Source of the DNA: Firmicutes bacterium UBA1191
Lineage (GTDB): Bacteria; Bacillota; Clostridia; Peptostreptococcales; Anaerovoracaceae
Reading direction: 5' to 3'
DNA length: 17,741 bases
Assembly: GCA_002310095.1 (NCBI GenBank)
Contig: DBYH01000015.1
Span: 13,715 to 31,455, forward strand
The notes below the pieces were generated by a model. It did not search any database and was not told the DNA's origin. It saw only the letters and a program-made list of their open reading frames with translations. Shown piece after piece: positions 1 through 6,745 of this stretch. Every line of letters starts with the position of its first letter. Positions within the stretch are counted from its first letter, which is position 1. A program made the position numbers and the translations under genes.

Positions 1-935
1 ATGCAGTGCAGCTCGCCCCTTGCCAGTTTCGGCTTGAGCAGGTTCCCCGCGTCCATGGCTCCCTCGGTCTTGCCGGCTCCGACGATGTTGTGGAGCTCGT
101 CGATGAAGAGCAGAATACGTCCGTCGGACTTCTCGATCTCATTGAGGACCGCCTTGAGTCTCTCTTCGAATTCGCCTCTGAACTTTGCGCCCGCAATCAG
201 CGCGCCCATGTCCAGTGCAAAAATAGTCTTGTCCTTGAGGCCTTCCGGAACGTCTCCGTTGAGTATTCTCTGAGCCAGTCCTTCGACGACGGCCGTCTTG
301 CCGACGCCCGGTTCGCCTATGAGGACAGGATTGTTCTTCGTTCTTCTCGAGAGTATCTGAATAGTGTGTCTGATTTCCGCGTCGCGGCCGATTACCGGAT
401 CCAGCTTGCCGTCTCTGGCCATCTCGACCAGATCTCTTCCGTACTTGTTCAGCGCGTCGTAATTCTCCTCAGGATTCTGGCTGGTCACCCTCTGGTTTCC
501 GCGCACCTGATTCAGGGCGTTCAGGAAGCAGTCCTTGCTCATGCCGTATCTTCTGAAGATCTCGGCGCTCGGAGTGTTCCTCTCGTCCAGCAGAGCCATG
601 TAGAGGTGCTCGACGCTGACATACTCGTCCTTGAACTTCTCAGCCTTCTTCTCGGCGTCGACAAGCAGAGCCTGTAGACGTCTCGTCGAATACATCTGAT
701 CCGCGCTTCCGCTGACTCTCGGTATTTTATCCAGCTCAGCCTGCACTGAGCCTATGATTTCGCCTACGTTGATCTTGGCATAAGCCAGCAGTTTCGGAAT
801 AAGTCCGTCTTTCTGCTGGAGCAGAGCCATGTGAAGATGCTCTCCGTCGACCTGCTGATGCCCTTCTTCAACGGCGATGTTCTGGCAATCAATGATCGCC
901 TCCTGTGCTTTCTGTGTGTATTTTTCTATATTCAT
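1..935 (-). CDS. clpB: ClpB disaggregase, N-terminal part (runs off window)
   Basis: ClpB is an AAA+ chaperone that pulls polypeptides out of aggregates together with DnaK. The frame opens with ATG at 933-935 after an AAAGGGG ribosome binding site and stays open to the left edge, giving 311 codons of a protein that is normally about 860 residues. Visible parts are the Clp N-domain with two Clp repeats (about 1-150), then NBD1 with Walker A GEPGVGKT (207-214), the pore-loop stretch around KFRGEFEERL (251-260) and Walker B ILLFIDELH (274-282). The early residues (MNIEKYTQKAQEAI) and the unbroken ClpB NBD1 pattern favour ClpB over ClpC or ClpA; the M-domain that would settle it lies outside the window. 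A sigma-A promoter and a CIRCE element lie upstream, so heat induction through HrcA is likely. Confidence 0.95.
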   Translation of the reverse strand, partial: MNIEKYTQKAQEAIIDCQNIAVEEGHQQVDGEHLHMALLQQKDGLIPKLLAYAKINVGEIIGSVQAELDKIPRVSGSADQMYSTRRLQALLVDAEKKAEKFKDEYVSVEHLYMALLDERNTPSAEIFRRYGMSKDCFLNALNQVRGNQRVTSQNPEENYDALNKYGRDLVEMARDGKLDPVIGRDAEIRHTIQILSRRTKNNPVLIGEPGVGKTAVVEGLAQRILNGDVPEGLKDKTIFALDMGALIAGAKFRGEFEERLKAVLNEIEKSDGRILLFIDELHNIVGAGKTEGAMDAGNLLKPKLARGELHC

Positions 936-1000
936 AAAATCAACCCCTTTCAGTTGTGTGTTTTTACCTGTTTTTCGGGAGTTTTTCCCTCTCTGAAATC

Positions 1001-1029
1001 ATTGTAAGCCCTTGATATATCAAAGTCAA
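1001..1029 (-). promoter_or_regulatory. sigma-A promoter of clpB
   Basis: Read on the minus strand this is TTGACT (1024-1029), a 17-bp spacer, then TACAAT (1001-1006). Transcription should start near 994, leaving a leader of about 60 nt before the clpB ATG. The match and spacing are near ideal for the vegetative sigma factor. Confidence 0.85.
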
Positions 1030-1036
1030 CACTTTT

Positions 1037-1063
1037 TTGGCACTCAATACGCGAGAGTGCTAA
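1037..1063 (-). promoter_or_regulatory. CIRCE element (HrcA operator) of clpB
   Basis: The + strand reads TTGGCACTC, nine bases, GAGTGCTAA. The CIRCE consensus is TTAGCACTC-N9-GAGTGCTAA, so the right arm is perfect and the left arm differs at one base. HrcA binds CIRCE and represses heat-shock genes. Here the element sits just upstream of the clpB -35 box (7 bp between 1029 and 1037) rather than downstream of the start point. Identification is by direct match to the known consensus; repression of clpB is inferred. Confidence 0.93.
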
Positions 1064-1107
1064 CAAAATACATCCGGCGCCCTTTCACACTCTGTCAGTC
1101 CGTAACG

Positions 1108-1131
1108 GAACTGCTGCAGCAGTTCTTTTTT
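1108..1131 (+). terminator. Perfect 18-nt palindrome plus T6, terminator-like
   Basis: GAACTGCTG is followed at once by its exact reverse complement CAGCAGTTC and then six T residues (1126-1131). On the + strand this looks like a Rho-independent terminator with a 4-nt loop inside the palindrome. No + strand gene lies upstream, because clpB runs the other way, so what it terminates is unclear. It may be left from a lost gene or end an unrecognised leader transcript. Confidence 0.5.
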
Positions 1132-1147
1132 ATGTGATACAATACAA

Positions 1148-1255
1148 ATGCGCAGCCGACCTGCGTCAATCTTGGAGAAGCGAAATCCGGAAGAGATCCG
1201 CGGCGCGAGCGTCGACATGACGATAATGAACGGCCGCGTCATATACGAACGTTGA
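1148..1255 (+). pseudogene. Remnant resembling an amidohydrolase C-terminus
   Basis: A short open frame, ATG at 1148 to TGA at 1253-1255, encodes 35 residues ending NPEEIRGASVDMTIMNGRVIYER. The pattern PEEI-R-x(3)-VDMTI-x-NG-x-V-x-YER closely resembles the last strand and turn of Amidohydro_3 / YtcJ-type amidohydrolases, which typically end with an IPPEEI-x(4)-V-x-MTI-x-GG/NG-x-VVYE segment. The rest of such an enzyme (about 500 residues) is absent: an in-frame TAA lies at 1103-1105 and the palindrome with T6 interrupts the region. It is best read as a 3' gene fragment left after deletion. The family call rests on recalled motifs, not on a search. A TACAAT box with an upstream TG (1135-1143) lies just before the ATG, so translation of a small peptide cannot be excluded. 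Confidence 0.5.
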
Positions 1256-1279
1256 CACCTGGTTTTGTGTTATTATATG
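1252..1279 (+). promoter_or_regulatory. Putative mnmA promoter abutting the start codon
   Basis: A perfect -35 TTGACA (1252-1257) overlaps the stop of the remnant frame. It is followed by TTATAT (1273-1278, 15-bp spacer) or TATATG (1274-1279, 16-bp spacer). A start point 6-8 bases after the -10 falls at or after the mnmA ATG at 1283. No Shine-Dalgarno sequence is visible before 1283. Either the mRNA is essentially leaderless or transcription begins upstream, for example from the TG-x-TACAAT box at 1135-1143. Confidence 0.45.
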
Positions 1280-1282
1280 AAT

Positions 1283-2317
1283 ATGAAAGCACTGATTGCT
1301 ATGAGCGGCGGGGTCGATTCCTCCGTCGCGGCCAGACTGACAATTGAAGCAGGTTACGAGTGCGTCGGCTGCACCATGAAGCTCTTCGACTCTGATATCG
1401 CCGGCAACGCTGAGGACGCCCGCAAGGTCGCGGAGAGTCTTGGCATGCCGTTCCATGTTTTCGATCTGCGGGACATTTTCAGGAGCTGCGTCATCGACAG
1501 CTTCGTGGACGCCTATTCACGCGGAGTGACGCCGAATCCGTGCATAGAGTGCAACAAGAACCTCAAGTTCGGGGAGTTAATGCAAAAGGCAGACGAACTC
1601 GGCTGCGACAAGATCGTTACAGGCCACTATGTCCGAGTCGAAAAAGACGAGGCGACGGGCAGGTATCTTCTGCGCAAGGGACTTGATGAGTCAAAGGATC
1701 AGAGCTACGTCCTGTATAACCTTACTCAGGATCAGCTTGCCCGCACCCGCTTCCCTCTCGGAGACCTGACCAAAACGCAGGTCAGGGAACTGGCCGCCGC
1801 GAACGGCTTCGCGAATGCGGAGAAGCCTGAGAGCCAGGACATCTGCTTCGTGCCGGACGGCGACTACGCTGCCGTGATTGAGAAATACGCCGGCCGCGAA
1901 TTCCCTGAAGGCGACTACGTGGATCTGGAGGGAAAGGTCATCGGCAGGCACAAAGGCATAATTCACTACACCATCGGACAGACGAGAGGCCTCGGGCAGG
2001 CCTTCGGCGAGAAGCGCTACGTCTGCCGCATCGACGCGGAGAAGAATCAAGTGGTTCTCGGAAGCAACGAAGATACCTTCTCACCGGCGGCAAAGGCAGT
2101 GAGCTTCAACTGGATTTCAGGCGAGATTCCGGAAGGCGAGATCCGATGCTCCGTCCGTGTGCGCTACAAGCACAGGGAGCAGCCGGCAACGGTCCGCCCG
2201 GTCGGAAGCGACGCCGTTGAAATCATCTTCGATGAACCCCAGCGGGCCATCACTCCTGGCCAGTCGGCCGTTCTCTACGACGAGGACATCGTTCTGGGCG
2301 GCGGAATCATCATATGA
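1283..2317 (+). CDS. mnmA: MnmA, tRNA-specific 2-thiouridylase
   Basis: MnmA is the cytoplasmic enzyme that thiolates C2 of the wobble uridine in tRNA-Glu, -Gln and -Lys, using ATP and sulfur relayed from a cysteine desulfurase. The 344-residue product matches the family length. The PP-loop SGGVDSS lies at 8-14, the first catalytic Cys at 90 (NPCIECNKN) and the second at 188 (SQDICFV). The KDQSYVLY tRNA-binding segment and the C-terminal beta-barrel with HYTIGQTRGLG and LGGGIII are present. ATG 1283 gives the usual MKALIAMSGG start; an ATG at 1277 and a TTG at 1265 are in frame but lie inside the promoter. No iscS/nifS or iscU gene is adjacent. A tRNA-Glu(UUC) gene, a natural substrate, lies elsewhere in the window. 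A terminator follows at 2325. Confidence 0.96.
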   Translation: MKALIAMSGGVDSSVAARLTIEAGYECVGCTMKLFDSDIAGNAEDARKVAESLGMPFHVFDLRDIFRSCVIDSFVDAYSRGVTPNPCIECNKNLKFGELMQKADELGCDKIVTGHYVRVEKDEATGRYLLRKGLDESKDQSYVLYNLTQDQLARTRFPLGDLTKTQVRELAAANGFANAEKPESQDICFVPDGDYAAVIEKYAGREFPEGDYVDLEGKVIGRHKGIIHYTIGQTRGLGQAFGEKRYVCRIDAEKNQVVLGSNEDTFSPAAKAVSFNWISGEIPEGEIRCSVRVRYKHREQPATVRPVGSDAVEIIFDEPQRAITPGQSAVLYDEDIVLGGGIII

Positions 2318-2324
2318 GAATCAT

Positions 2325-2363
2325 AAAACCCGAGGTTGCCTTTGCTTCCCCGGGTTCTTTATT
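2325..2363. terminator. Bidirectional terminator between mnmA and the convergent operon
   Basis: Arms AACCCGAGG (2327-2335) and CCCCGGGTT (2348-2356) pair with a single A-C mismatch around a 12-nt loop. The + strand continues with CTTTATTACT and the minus strand with TTTATGATT, so the hairpin can end mnmA from the left and the lipoprotein operon from the right. Confidence 0.8.
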
Positions 2364-2375
2364 ACTATTATTATT

Positions 2376-2792
2376 CTATTCTTCAGCCCTCGTGAATGTG
2401 AGCCAGATACCTACGTACCCCAGTTTGATCATGTCGTCGGACATTATCTTGTAACGTATCCGTGAGTTCTTCTTCAGGCTCGACCAGCAGAACGGCGGGT
2501 CGAAATCGTCCTCGTCGCAGTTCAGCTCAAGGATGCCCAGCTTGCCCGTATCGTCCCCCTTCATCTTTCCCGAGATGCCCGGGTTGCCGACCTTGTCGTA
2601 AAGGCTGAAGGTGCCGTCGCTTTCGATTCTAAGGGCGTAAAAGCCTGTTTCCGTAGTCTCGTCAGAGGCGTACTGAGCGCAGTCCCACTGACCGACCAGG
2701 CGCTCGGGAACCTTTTCCCCGCACCCCGCAAACACTATCAGCAGTGTCATCGCCGCCGCCAGAGCGACAGCCGTAATCCTAACCCTCTTCAT
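2376..2792 (-). CDS. Small predicted lipoprotein, function unknown
   Basis: A 138-residue protein with an N-terminal KR pair, a hydrophobic stretch (about 6-22) and a lipobox-like VFAGC with the lipidation Cys at 24. The Phe at -3 is less usual than Leu. The mature part contains VGQWDCAQY, a glycine-rich middle and a final GIWLTFTR strand. This suggests a small beta-rich domain of the kind seen in lipoproteins that sense or bind at the membrane surface, but no family is recognised. It is the last gene of the minus operon. Its ribosome binding site GGAGG (2799-2803) lies inside the last codons of the VTT gene and only two bases separate the VTT stop from this ATG, so translation is probably coupled. 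A terminator follows. Confidence 0.8.
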   Translation of the reverse strand: MKRVRITAVALAAAMTLLIVFAGCGEKVPERLVGQWDCAQYASDETTETGFYALRIESDGTFSLYDKVGNPGISGKMKGDDTGKLGILELNCDEDDFDPPFCWSSLKKNSRIRYKIMSDDMIKLGYVGIWLTFTRAEE

Positions 2793-2794
2793 AA

Positions 2795-3472
2795 TTAACC
2801 TCCAATCTTCTCCGGATGCTTAACCAGATACGCGATTATAAGTACCGAAGCAACGGTAATGCACACGTATACCACACCCGCGACGATAACCATCGACGGG
2901 CTCAGACTCGATATTCCGCCGCCGACTACCGCGTACAGGATCAGATCCGGAATGGCGGAAATGAAGCTGGCTACAGCGTACGGCGCGAACTTCGCCCTCG
3001 ACGCTCCCATGTATATGCTGCCCAGGTCAAAGTTTATCAACTTCATCATGCGCAGCAGAAGTGTGAACAGAAACGGCCTTCTGTCCTCCAGATGCAGAAT
3101 GGCTTCGATCTTTGGATACTTCTCCGCAATGGTGCCGACCAGGTCGCTTCCGAAGTATCTGCCCATGACGTACCCCTCGGAGAGCATGACCACCAGTCCC
3201 AGCGAGTTCACCAGCAGCGCCACCGGCAGATCGAACATGAGACCTGAAGCCGTGTAAAGTATTCCCGAAAAGAAGAATATGGACAGGCTCTTCAAAGCGA
3301 AAAGCAAAAGCAGTACAAAAGCAGCAAGCACAAGGTTCGACGGCGTGTAATTGATTATGGCGTCGACGGTGATTTTGTTTCTGTTTACGAGGATGACAAC
3401 AGCCAGAAGGATCCAGACGCCCAGAGCCCCGTACTTGATGATATTCTGCTGTTTTTTCCTGTCCTGTTCCAT
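2795..3472 (-). CDS. TVP38/TMEM64 (VTT-domain) membrane protein
   Basis: A 225-residue polytopic membrane protein of the VTT/DedA superfamily. These proteins sit in the cytoplasmic membrane and several members act in lipid flipping or membrane homeostasis; the substrate here is unknown. A first TM helix spans about 14-30. It is followed by the family core FFFSGILYTASGLMF (66-80), then YVMGRYFG (101-108), and paired helices to residue 216 ending in a basic KHPEK tail. The start ATG 3470-3472 has an AAAGG-type ribosome binding site. A 103-nt gap with a strong hairpin separates it from the XpaC-like gene upstream, while the lipoprotein gene follows almost without a gap. It could have its own weak promoter (GATAAT near 3488-3493), but no convincing -35 is seen. 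Confidence 0.88.
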   Translation of the reverse strand: MEQDRKKQQNIIKYGALGVWILLAVVILVNRNKITVDAIINYTPSNLVLAAFVLLLLFALKSLSIFFFSGILYTASGLMFDLPVALLVNSLGLVVMLSEGYVMGRYFGSDLVGTIAEKYPKIEAILHLEDRRPFLFTLLLRMMKLINFDLGSIYMGASRAKFAPYAVASFISAIPDLILYAVVGGGISSLSPSMVIVAGVVYVCITVASVLIIAYLVKHPEKIGG

Positions 3473-3504
3473 TCTGCCTTTGCGTGATTATCTTCGTTAA
3501 TATG

Positions 3505-3534
3505 AAGGCTCCAGGGCGGTGGTCCTGAAGCCTT
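3505..3534. other. Strong intercistronic hairpin upstream of the VTT gene
   Basis: Arms AAGGCTCCAGG (3505-3515) and CCTGAAGCCTT (3524-3534) pair at 10 of 11 positions around an 8-nt loop. No U-run follows on the minus strand, so it is not a canonical terminator. It lies in the 103-nt gap between the second XpaC-like gene and the VTT gene. It could stabilise a processed mRNA or allow differential expression inside the operon. Confidence 0.55.
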
Positions 3535-3575
3535 GCGTCATCTGTTTCTTCTGTGTTTATCCCTGACCCCCTGCG

Positions 3576-4529
3576 TTATTTGGCCATCGGCTTCGGCGAA
3601 CCTATGTCGAAGTCCGAATCCAGGAATCCCTCTCTGGCCAGCATGGCCTTGATGACTTCGATGTCCGCGAGCGTGTCTTCGCTCTCGCGGTCGTAGATGC
3701 TCTCTTCAATGTTCTCGAAGGCTTCGGCGCAGATTCCCAGAGTCTCCTTAATCTTGGCGAGAGTCTCAGGGGATCCGTCTCCCTTCCTGTACTTCTCGAT
3801 CAGCTCGAGAGTTCTCGGAAGATATGTGTCGTCGAACTTCCTGACGATGTCCATCTTTCCAAGCTCAGGGCTTTCCTTGAGCTTCTTCTCGATCTTGCCG
3901 ATGGAACCGGAAAGTTCGAAGAGGCAGTCTCTCATCTCCTCGTCGCTGATCTCCAGCACCGCCTGACGAATCGTCTTGATGCTGTCGCTCTCCGTCCTGA
4001 TCTTCTCCTGAGCCTTTTTACGCTTTATGGCTTCCTCAACAGGTTCAAGCGGCTTGCCCGTGCCGAATTCTGTCATGACGAGAAGCTCGTTGCGGATGTC
4101 TATATATGCTCCCAGATTCTCCTGGGGACCGATCAGGAACTTCTTGTCGATCATGAACTGAAGGTCCTTGACGACCTTATCCTTCGGGTAGCCTGTGTTC
4201 TGGGCGATGTAATCCAGAGACGTGTTGCCCTCCCAGTTTATGAGCGCCTCGTATTTGCTCCACTTGGTCTGCCTGCGTCTGATAGTGACGTGGAGCAGGA
4301 TGGCCAGAACGATCCAAAGGGCTGCGAACCCTGCTGCAAACATGACGTCCAGCATTGCGTTGGCCCCAAAGATAGTCATGGCAGCAAACACCGCCGCGGC
4401 GATGGAAGCGTATTCGGCAAACTTGAGGCCCGCGCAGTTTCTGGCGTTCCTTATGGAACGCAGCTCATCCTGGGTCAGTCTCTTCGCCGCCGGATCTTCT
4501 CTTCTTCTTCTGTCGTATTCAAACGCCAT
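3576..4529 (-). CDS. XpaC-family membrane protein with predicted winged helix (copy 1)
   Basis: A 317-residue protein, third in the TelA operon. The N-terminus is basic (RRRRED), then two TM helices (about 37-55 and 60-82) lead into RRRQTKW. Residues about 89-140 (KYEALINWEGNTSLDYIAQNTGYP, KDKVVKDLQFMIDKKFLIG) look like a winged-helix fold followed by an AYIDIRNELLVM wing strand. The C-terminal half is helical: YLPRTLELIEKYRKG (about 236-250), then AFENIEESIYDRESEDTLAD and LAREGFLDSDFDI. That pattern matches the XpaC / '5-bromo-4-chloroindolyl phosphate hydrolysis' family, whose name comes from a phenotype; no phosphatase motif is visible. XpaC genes commonly neighbour TelA genes, as in Bacillus subtilis xpaC-yaaN. 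The 35-nt gap from telA holds a GGAG site. The HTH reading is inference. Confidence 0.8.
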   Translation of the reverse strand: MAFEYDRRRREDPAAKRLTQDELRSIRNARNCAGLKFAEYASIAAAVFAAMTIFGANAMLDVMFAAGFAALWIVLAILLHVTIRRRQTKWSKYEALINWEGNTSLDYIAQNTGYPKDKVVKDLQFMIDKKFLIGPQENLGAYIDIRNELLVMTEFGTGKPLEPVEEAIKRKKAQEKIRTESDSIKTIRQAVLEISDEEMRDCLFELSGSIGKIEKKLKESPELGKMDIVRKFDDTYLPRTLELIEKYRKGDGSPETLAKIKETLGICAEAFENIEESIYDRESEDTLADIEVIKAMLAREGFLDSDFDIGSPKPMAK

Positions 4530-4564
4530 TTCCTATTCTCCAAATTCCCTTTTCTTATTTTGTC

Positions 4565-5713
4565 TTATACCCTCATCGAACCTGCCTGGGTAAGTCTCTC
4601 CTTAAGCTGGTTCTCTATGTTGGTCAGTTCGAGTTCCGCCTCTCTGCGCTTGGCTCTTCCTTCATCCTGAATCCTGATGAGGTCGTCCAGTGTAGCGATG
4701 AGTTCCTCGTTGGTGTGCTGCAGAGTCTCCAGATCCACGATACCTCTCTCATTTTCCGTTGCGATCTCAACTGTGGATGTGTGAAGCATCTCGGCGTTCT
4801 TCTTCAGGATTTCATTGGTAGTATTGCTGACCATCTGCTGAGCCTTGATGGCTTCCTTGGAGTGAGCCATGCCCAGAGCGATGATCATCTGGTTCTTCCA
4901 GAGAGGAAGTGTGTTGACCAGCGTCGAGTGGATCTTGTCCGAAAGAACTACGGCGTTGGTCTGTACCAGTCTGATCTGAGGAGCGTTCTGCAGGCAGATG
5001 GCTCTTGTCAGATCCAGGTCGTAGAGTTTCTTCTCGAATCTCTCGCACATGGACGCGAAATCATTGGCTTCCTGGGCGTCCTCGGCCAGACCGGATTCGG
5101 CTGCTTTTGCTCTGAGAGCCGGAAGCTCTTCCTTGTAGGCTTTGTCCAGAGCGATACGTCCAGCCGCGATGTACATTGTGAGTTCTTTGAAGTAAGCCTT
5201 GTTGTTCTCGAAGAGTCTCTCCTGAATGGCCACGTCCTTGAGCAGAGTTTCCTGATGTTTCTCCAGCTCCTTCGTGATCACTTCGATGTTCGACTCGACC
5301 TTGCTGTAGTGAGCCTTGATCTTCTCGGCCTGGTTCGCGCCTCTGCTGAACAGGGCCTTGAGGCCTTTGCCTTCCGTCGGATCCGCCTTGAGGTCTGCGA
5401 TCAGGTCACTGATAGTATCGCCTATTACATCCAGGTCCTTGTCGCGAACGTGTTCGAGAGCGGACTCTGAAAAATCTGCCAGTCTCTTCTGAGCTCCCGC
5501 CCCATATGTGACGATCAGGTTCGAATCATGCAGATTGATCTTCTCCGAGAAATCGGTTATCTGCTTCATCTCTTCCTCTGAGAACTGCTTCAGTCTGAAC
5601 TCGTCAGCCTCAGGCGCCTCGAGGGCCTGGGTCGCTGCCGGAGCTTCCATATCTTCAAGTGTTTCCAGCGATAATACGGGCTGAATTACCTCGTTTACCA
5701 TTTCTTCTGCCAT
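4565..5713 (-). CDS. telA: TelA-family protein (toxic anion resistance family)
   Basis: A 382-residue soluble, mostly helical protein of the TelA/KlaC family (Bacillus YaaN/YceH type). Family members are linked to tellurite and other stress resistance, but the biochemical activity is not established. After an acidic N-terminal linker (about 1-40) the sequence is nearly all heptad-rich helix. It includes the conserved core KIHSTLVNTLPLWKNQMIIALG followed by SKEAIKAQQMVSNTTNEILKKNAEML, which is the strongest family signature. The C-terminus is a coiled coil (IENQLKERLTQ). It has the best ribosome binding site of the operon (AAGGAGG before ATG 5711-5713) and starts 14 nt after the preceding XpaC-like gene. 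It lies between two XpaC-like paralogues, which suggests a TelA-XpaC membrane assembly. Metal or lipid stress is possible but not shown. Confidence 0.92.
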   Translation of the reverse strand: MAEEMVNEVIQPVLSLETLEDMEAPAATQALEAPEADEFRLKQFSEEEMKQITDFSEKINLHDSNLIVTYGAGAQKRLADFSESALEHVRDKDLDVIGDTISDLIADLKADPTEGKGLKALFSRGANQAEKIKAHYSKVESNIEVITKELEKHQETLLKDVAIQERLFENNKAYFKELTMYIAAGRIALDKAYKEELPALRAKAAESGLAEDAQEANDFASMCERFEKKLYDLDLTRAICLQNAPQIRLVQTNAVVLSDKIHSTLVNTLPLWKNQMIIALGMAHSKEAIKAQQMVSNTTNEILKKNAEMLHTSTVEIATENERGIVDLETLQHTNEELIATLDDLIRIQDEGRAKRREAELELTNIENQLKERLTQAGSMRV

Positions 5714-5727
5714 TTCGTTCCTCCTTA

Positions 5728-6657
5728 CTATAAATCAAAATCCGAGTCAAGCAGGCCCTCTCTCTCGAAAGTCTGCTGAAGTACTTCAATATCGATGAGC
5801 GTGTCTTCGTCTTCACGCTTGTATGCCTTGTCGACTATGTTCTTGTAGGCGATTGCGCAGGTGTTCAGAATGCCCTTGATCTCGAGCATCGTCGCTGAAC
5901 CCGCGTCGCCGGTCCACAGCTTTTCGGCCAGCTCGATGGTCTTCGGAAGGTAGACCTCTCTGAGCTGTTTGATGCCCTCCTGTTTCGCCATTTCAGGCCT
6001 GCGCTTCACCAGTCTGTATATCTTCCTGAGCGAGTTCTCTATGCTCTTCAGCGATTCGACCACATCAGGATCCTTCACATCGGCCGCCACAGTGGCGATC
6101 GCGTTGGCGTAATCGTCCTCATTCCAGACGCGCTTTCCGTCAGGCTCTTCGACCTTGGCCGCGTCTTCCTTTTCGGCGGCCTCCTCACGCTTGAGGGTGT
6201 TCTCGATGGATTCAATAGGCACGCCGTTCCTCATCATTACAAGTATATCATATTCGCCGTGGATATACGCCGCAATGTTTTTCTCCTCGTCCTTGAAGAA
6301 TCCGTTGTTGATCATCTCCTGGATGTCTTTTCTCACCGTGTTGATCGGAATGCCCGTCTTGCGCGAGAGCATCTTCAGGGACGTGTTGCCGTTCTGGTTG
6401 ATGAACGAATCGTACTTGTTCCACTTGGCGACATTTGACCTGGCGGTCTTGACCAGCCATCCGCCGAGGCACGCCATCAGCAGCGGCAGAATGATCGCCT
6501 CCAGCCCGCGCATGAATGAATAGTTGAAGGCGTACATGTTTCCGTACAGATCCAGGACGCCGACAATCAGACACGCCCAGCCCACGATCGTGCGGACTCT
6601 ACCCGTCCTCTTGTTTCTGATTCTCTTTTTTTCTTTTTCAATCTCTGCCTTATTCAT
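5728..6657 (-). CDS. XpaC-family membrane protein with predicted winged helix (copy 2)
   Basis: The first gene of the operon; 309 residues from ATG 6655-6657. A GTG at 6664-6666 is in frame but lies inside the ribosome binding site AGGTGGG, so the ATG is preferred. The layout copies that of the gene at 3576-4529: a basic start (KEKKRIRNKRTGR), two TM helices (about 22-44 and 50-70), WNKYDSFINQNGNTSLKMLSRKTGIP then NTVRKDIQEMINNGFF (predicted winged helix about 77-125), and a wing AYIHGEYDILVMM. A charged linker rich in E and K follows, then helical YLPKTIELAEKLWTGD and the tail EREGLLDSDFDL. The two proteins are clearly paralogous but diverged, most alike in the HTH core and the LDSDFD end. 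A sigma-A promoter lies at 6687-6715. Function is unknown; a membrane-tethered regulator or scaffold for TelA is possible. Confidence 0.8.
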   Translation of the reverse strand: MNKAEIEKEKKRIRNKRTGRVRTIVGWACLIVGVLDLYGNMYAFNYSFMRGLEAIILPLLMACLGGWLVKTARSNVAKWNKYDSFINQNGNTSLKMLSRKTGIPINTVRKDIQEMINNGFFKDEEKNIAAYIHGEYDILVMMRNGVPIESIENTLKREEAAEKEDAAKVEEPDGKRVWNEDDYANAIATVAADVKDPDVVESLKSIENSLRKIYRLVKRRPEMAKQEGIKQLREVYLPKTIELAEKLWTGDAGSATMLEIKGILNTCAIAYKNIVDKAYKREDEDTLIDIEVLQQTFEREGLLDSDFDL

Positions 6658-6686
6658 AATTCCCACCTTTTCTGTTTTATGTACTT

Positions 6687-6715
6687 ATTTTACTAGCATG
6701 ACAGCAAAATGGCAA
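6687..6715 (-). promoter_or_regulatory. sigma-A promoter of the XpaC-TelA operon
   Basis: The minus strand reads TTGCCA (6710-6715), a 17-bp spacer, then TAAAAT (6687-6692). The start point near 6680 leaves a leader of about 22 nt with AGGTGGG before the first gene. Its -35 lies about 20 bp from the divergent -10 box at 6736, so the two promoters sit back to back. Confidence 0.7.
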
Positions 6716-6735
6716 AAACTTTACCATCTGTATGA

Positions 6736-6741
6736 TATAAT
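6736..6741 (+). promoter_or_regulatory. Extended -10 promoter of the XRE regulator gene
   Basis: TATAAT at 6736-6741 is preceded by TG and one base (6733-6735), a full extended -10 element. No good -35 is seen at the right distance. Transcription would begin near 6748, inside the left arm of the inverted repeat at 6746-6790. Confidence 0.75.
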
Positions 6742-6745
6742 CTTT

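Noticed and set aside
6..677. 223-codon open frame on the + strand
   Set aside because: It is antisense to the clear ClpB frame on the minus strand; the translation shows no domain and arises from codon bias.
1060..1456. Minus frames in the clpB-mnmA spacer and the mnmA 5' end
   Set aside because: No start signals; one is antisense to the amidohydrolase-like remnant and the other mostly antisense to mnmA.
4715..5470. 251-codon open frame on the + strand
   Set aside because: Antisense to telA, which has a strong ribosome binding site and family motifs.
6658..6666. GTG start three codons upstream in the first XpaC-like gene
   Set aside because: The GTG lies inside the Shine-Dalgarno sequence of the ATG at 6655-6657.
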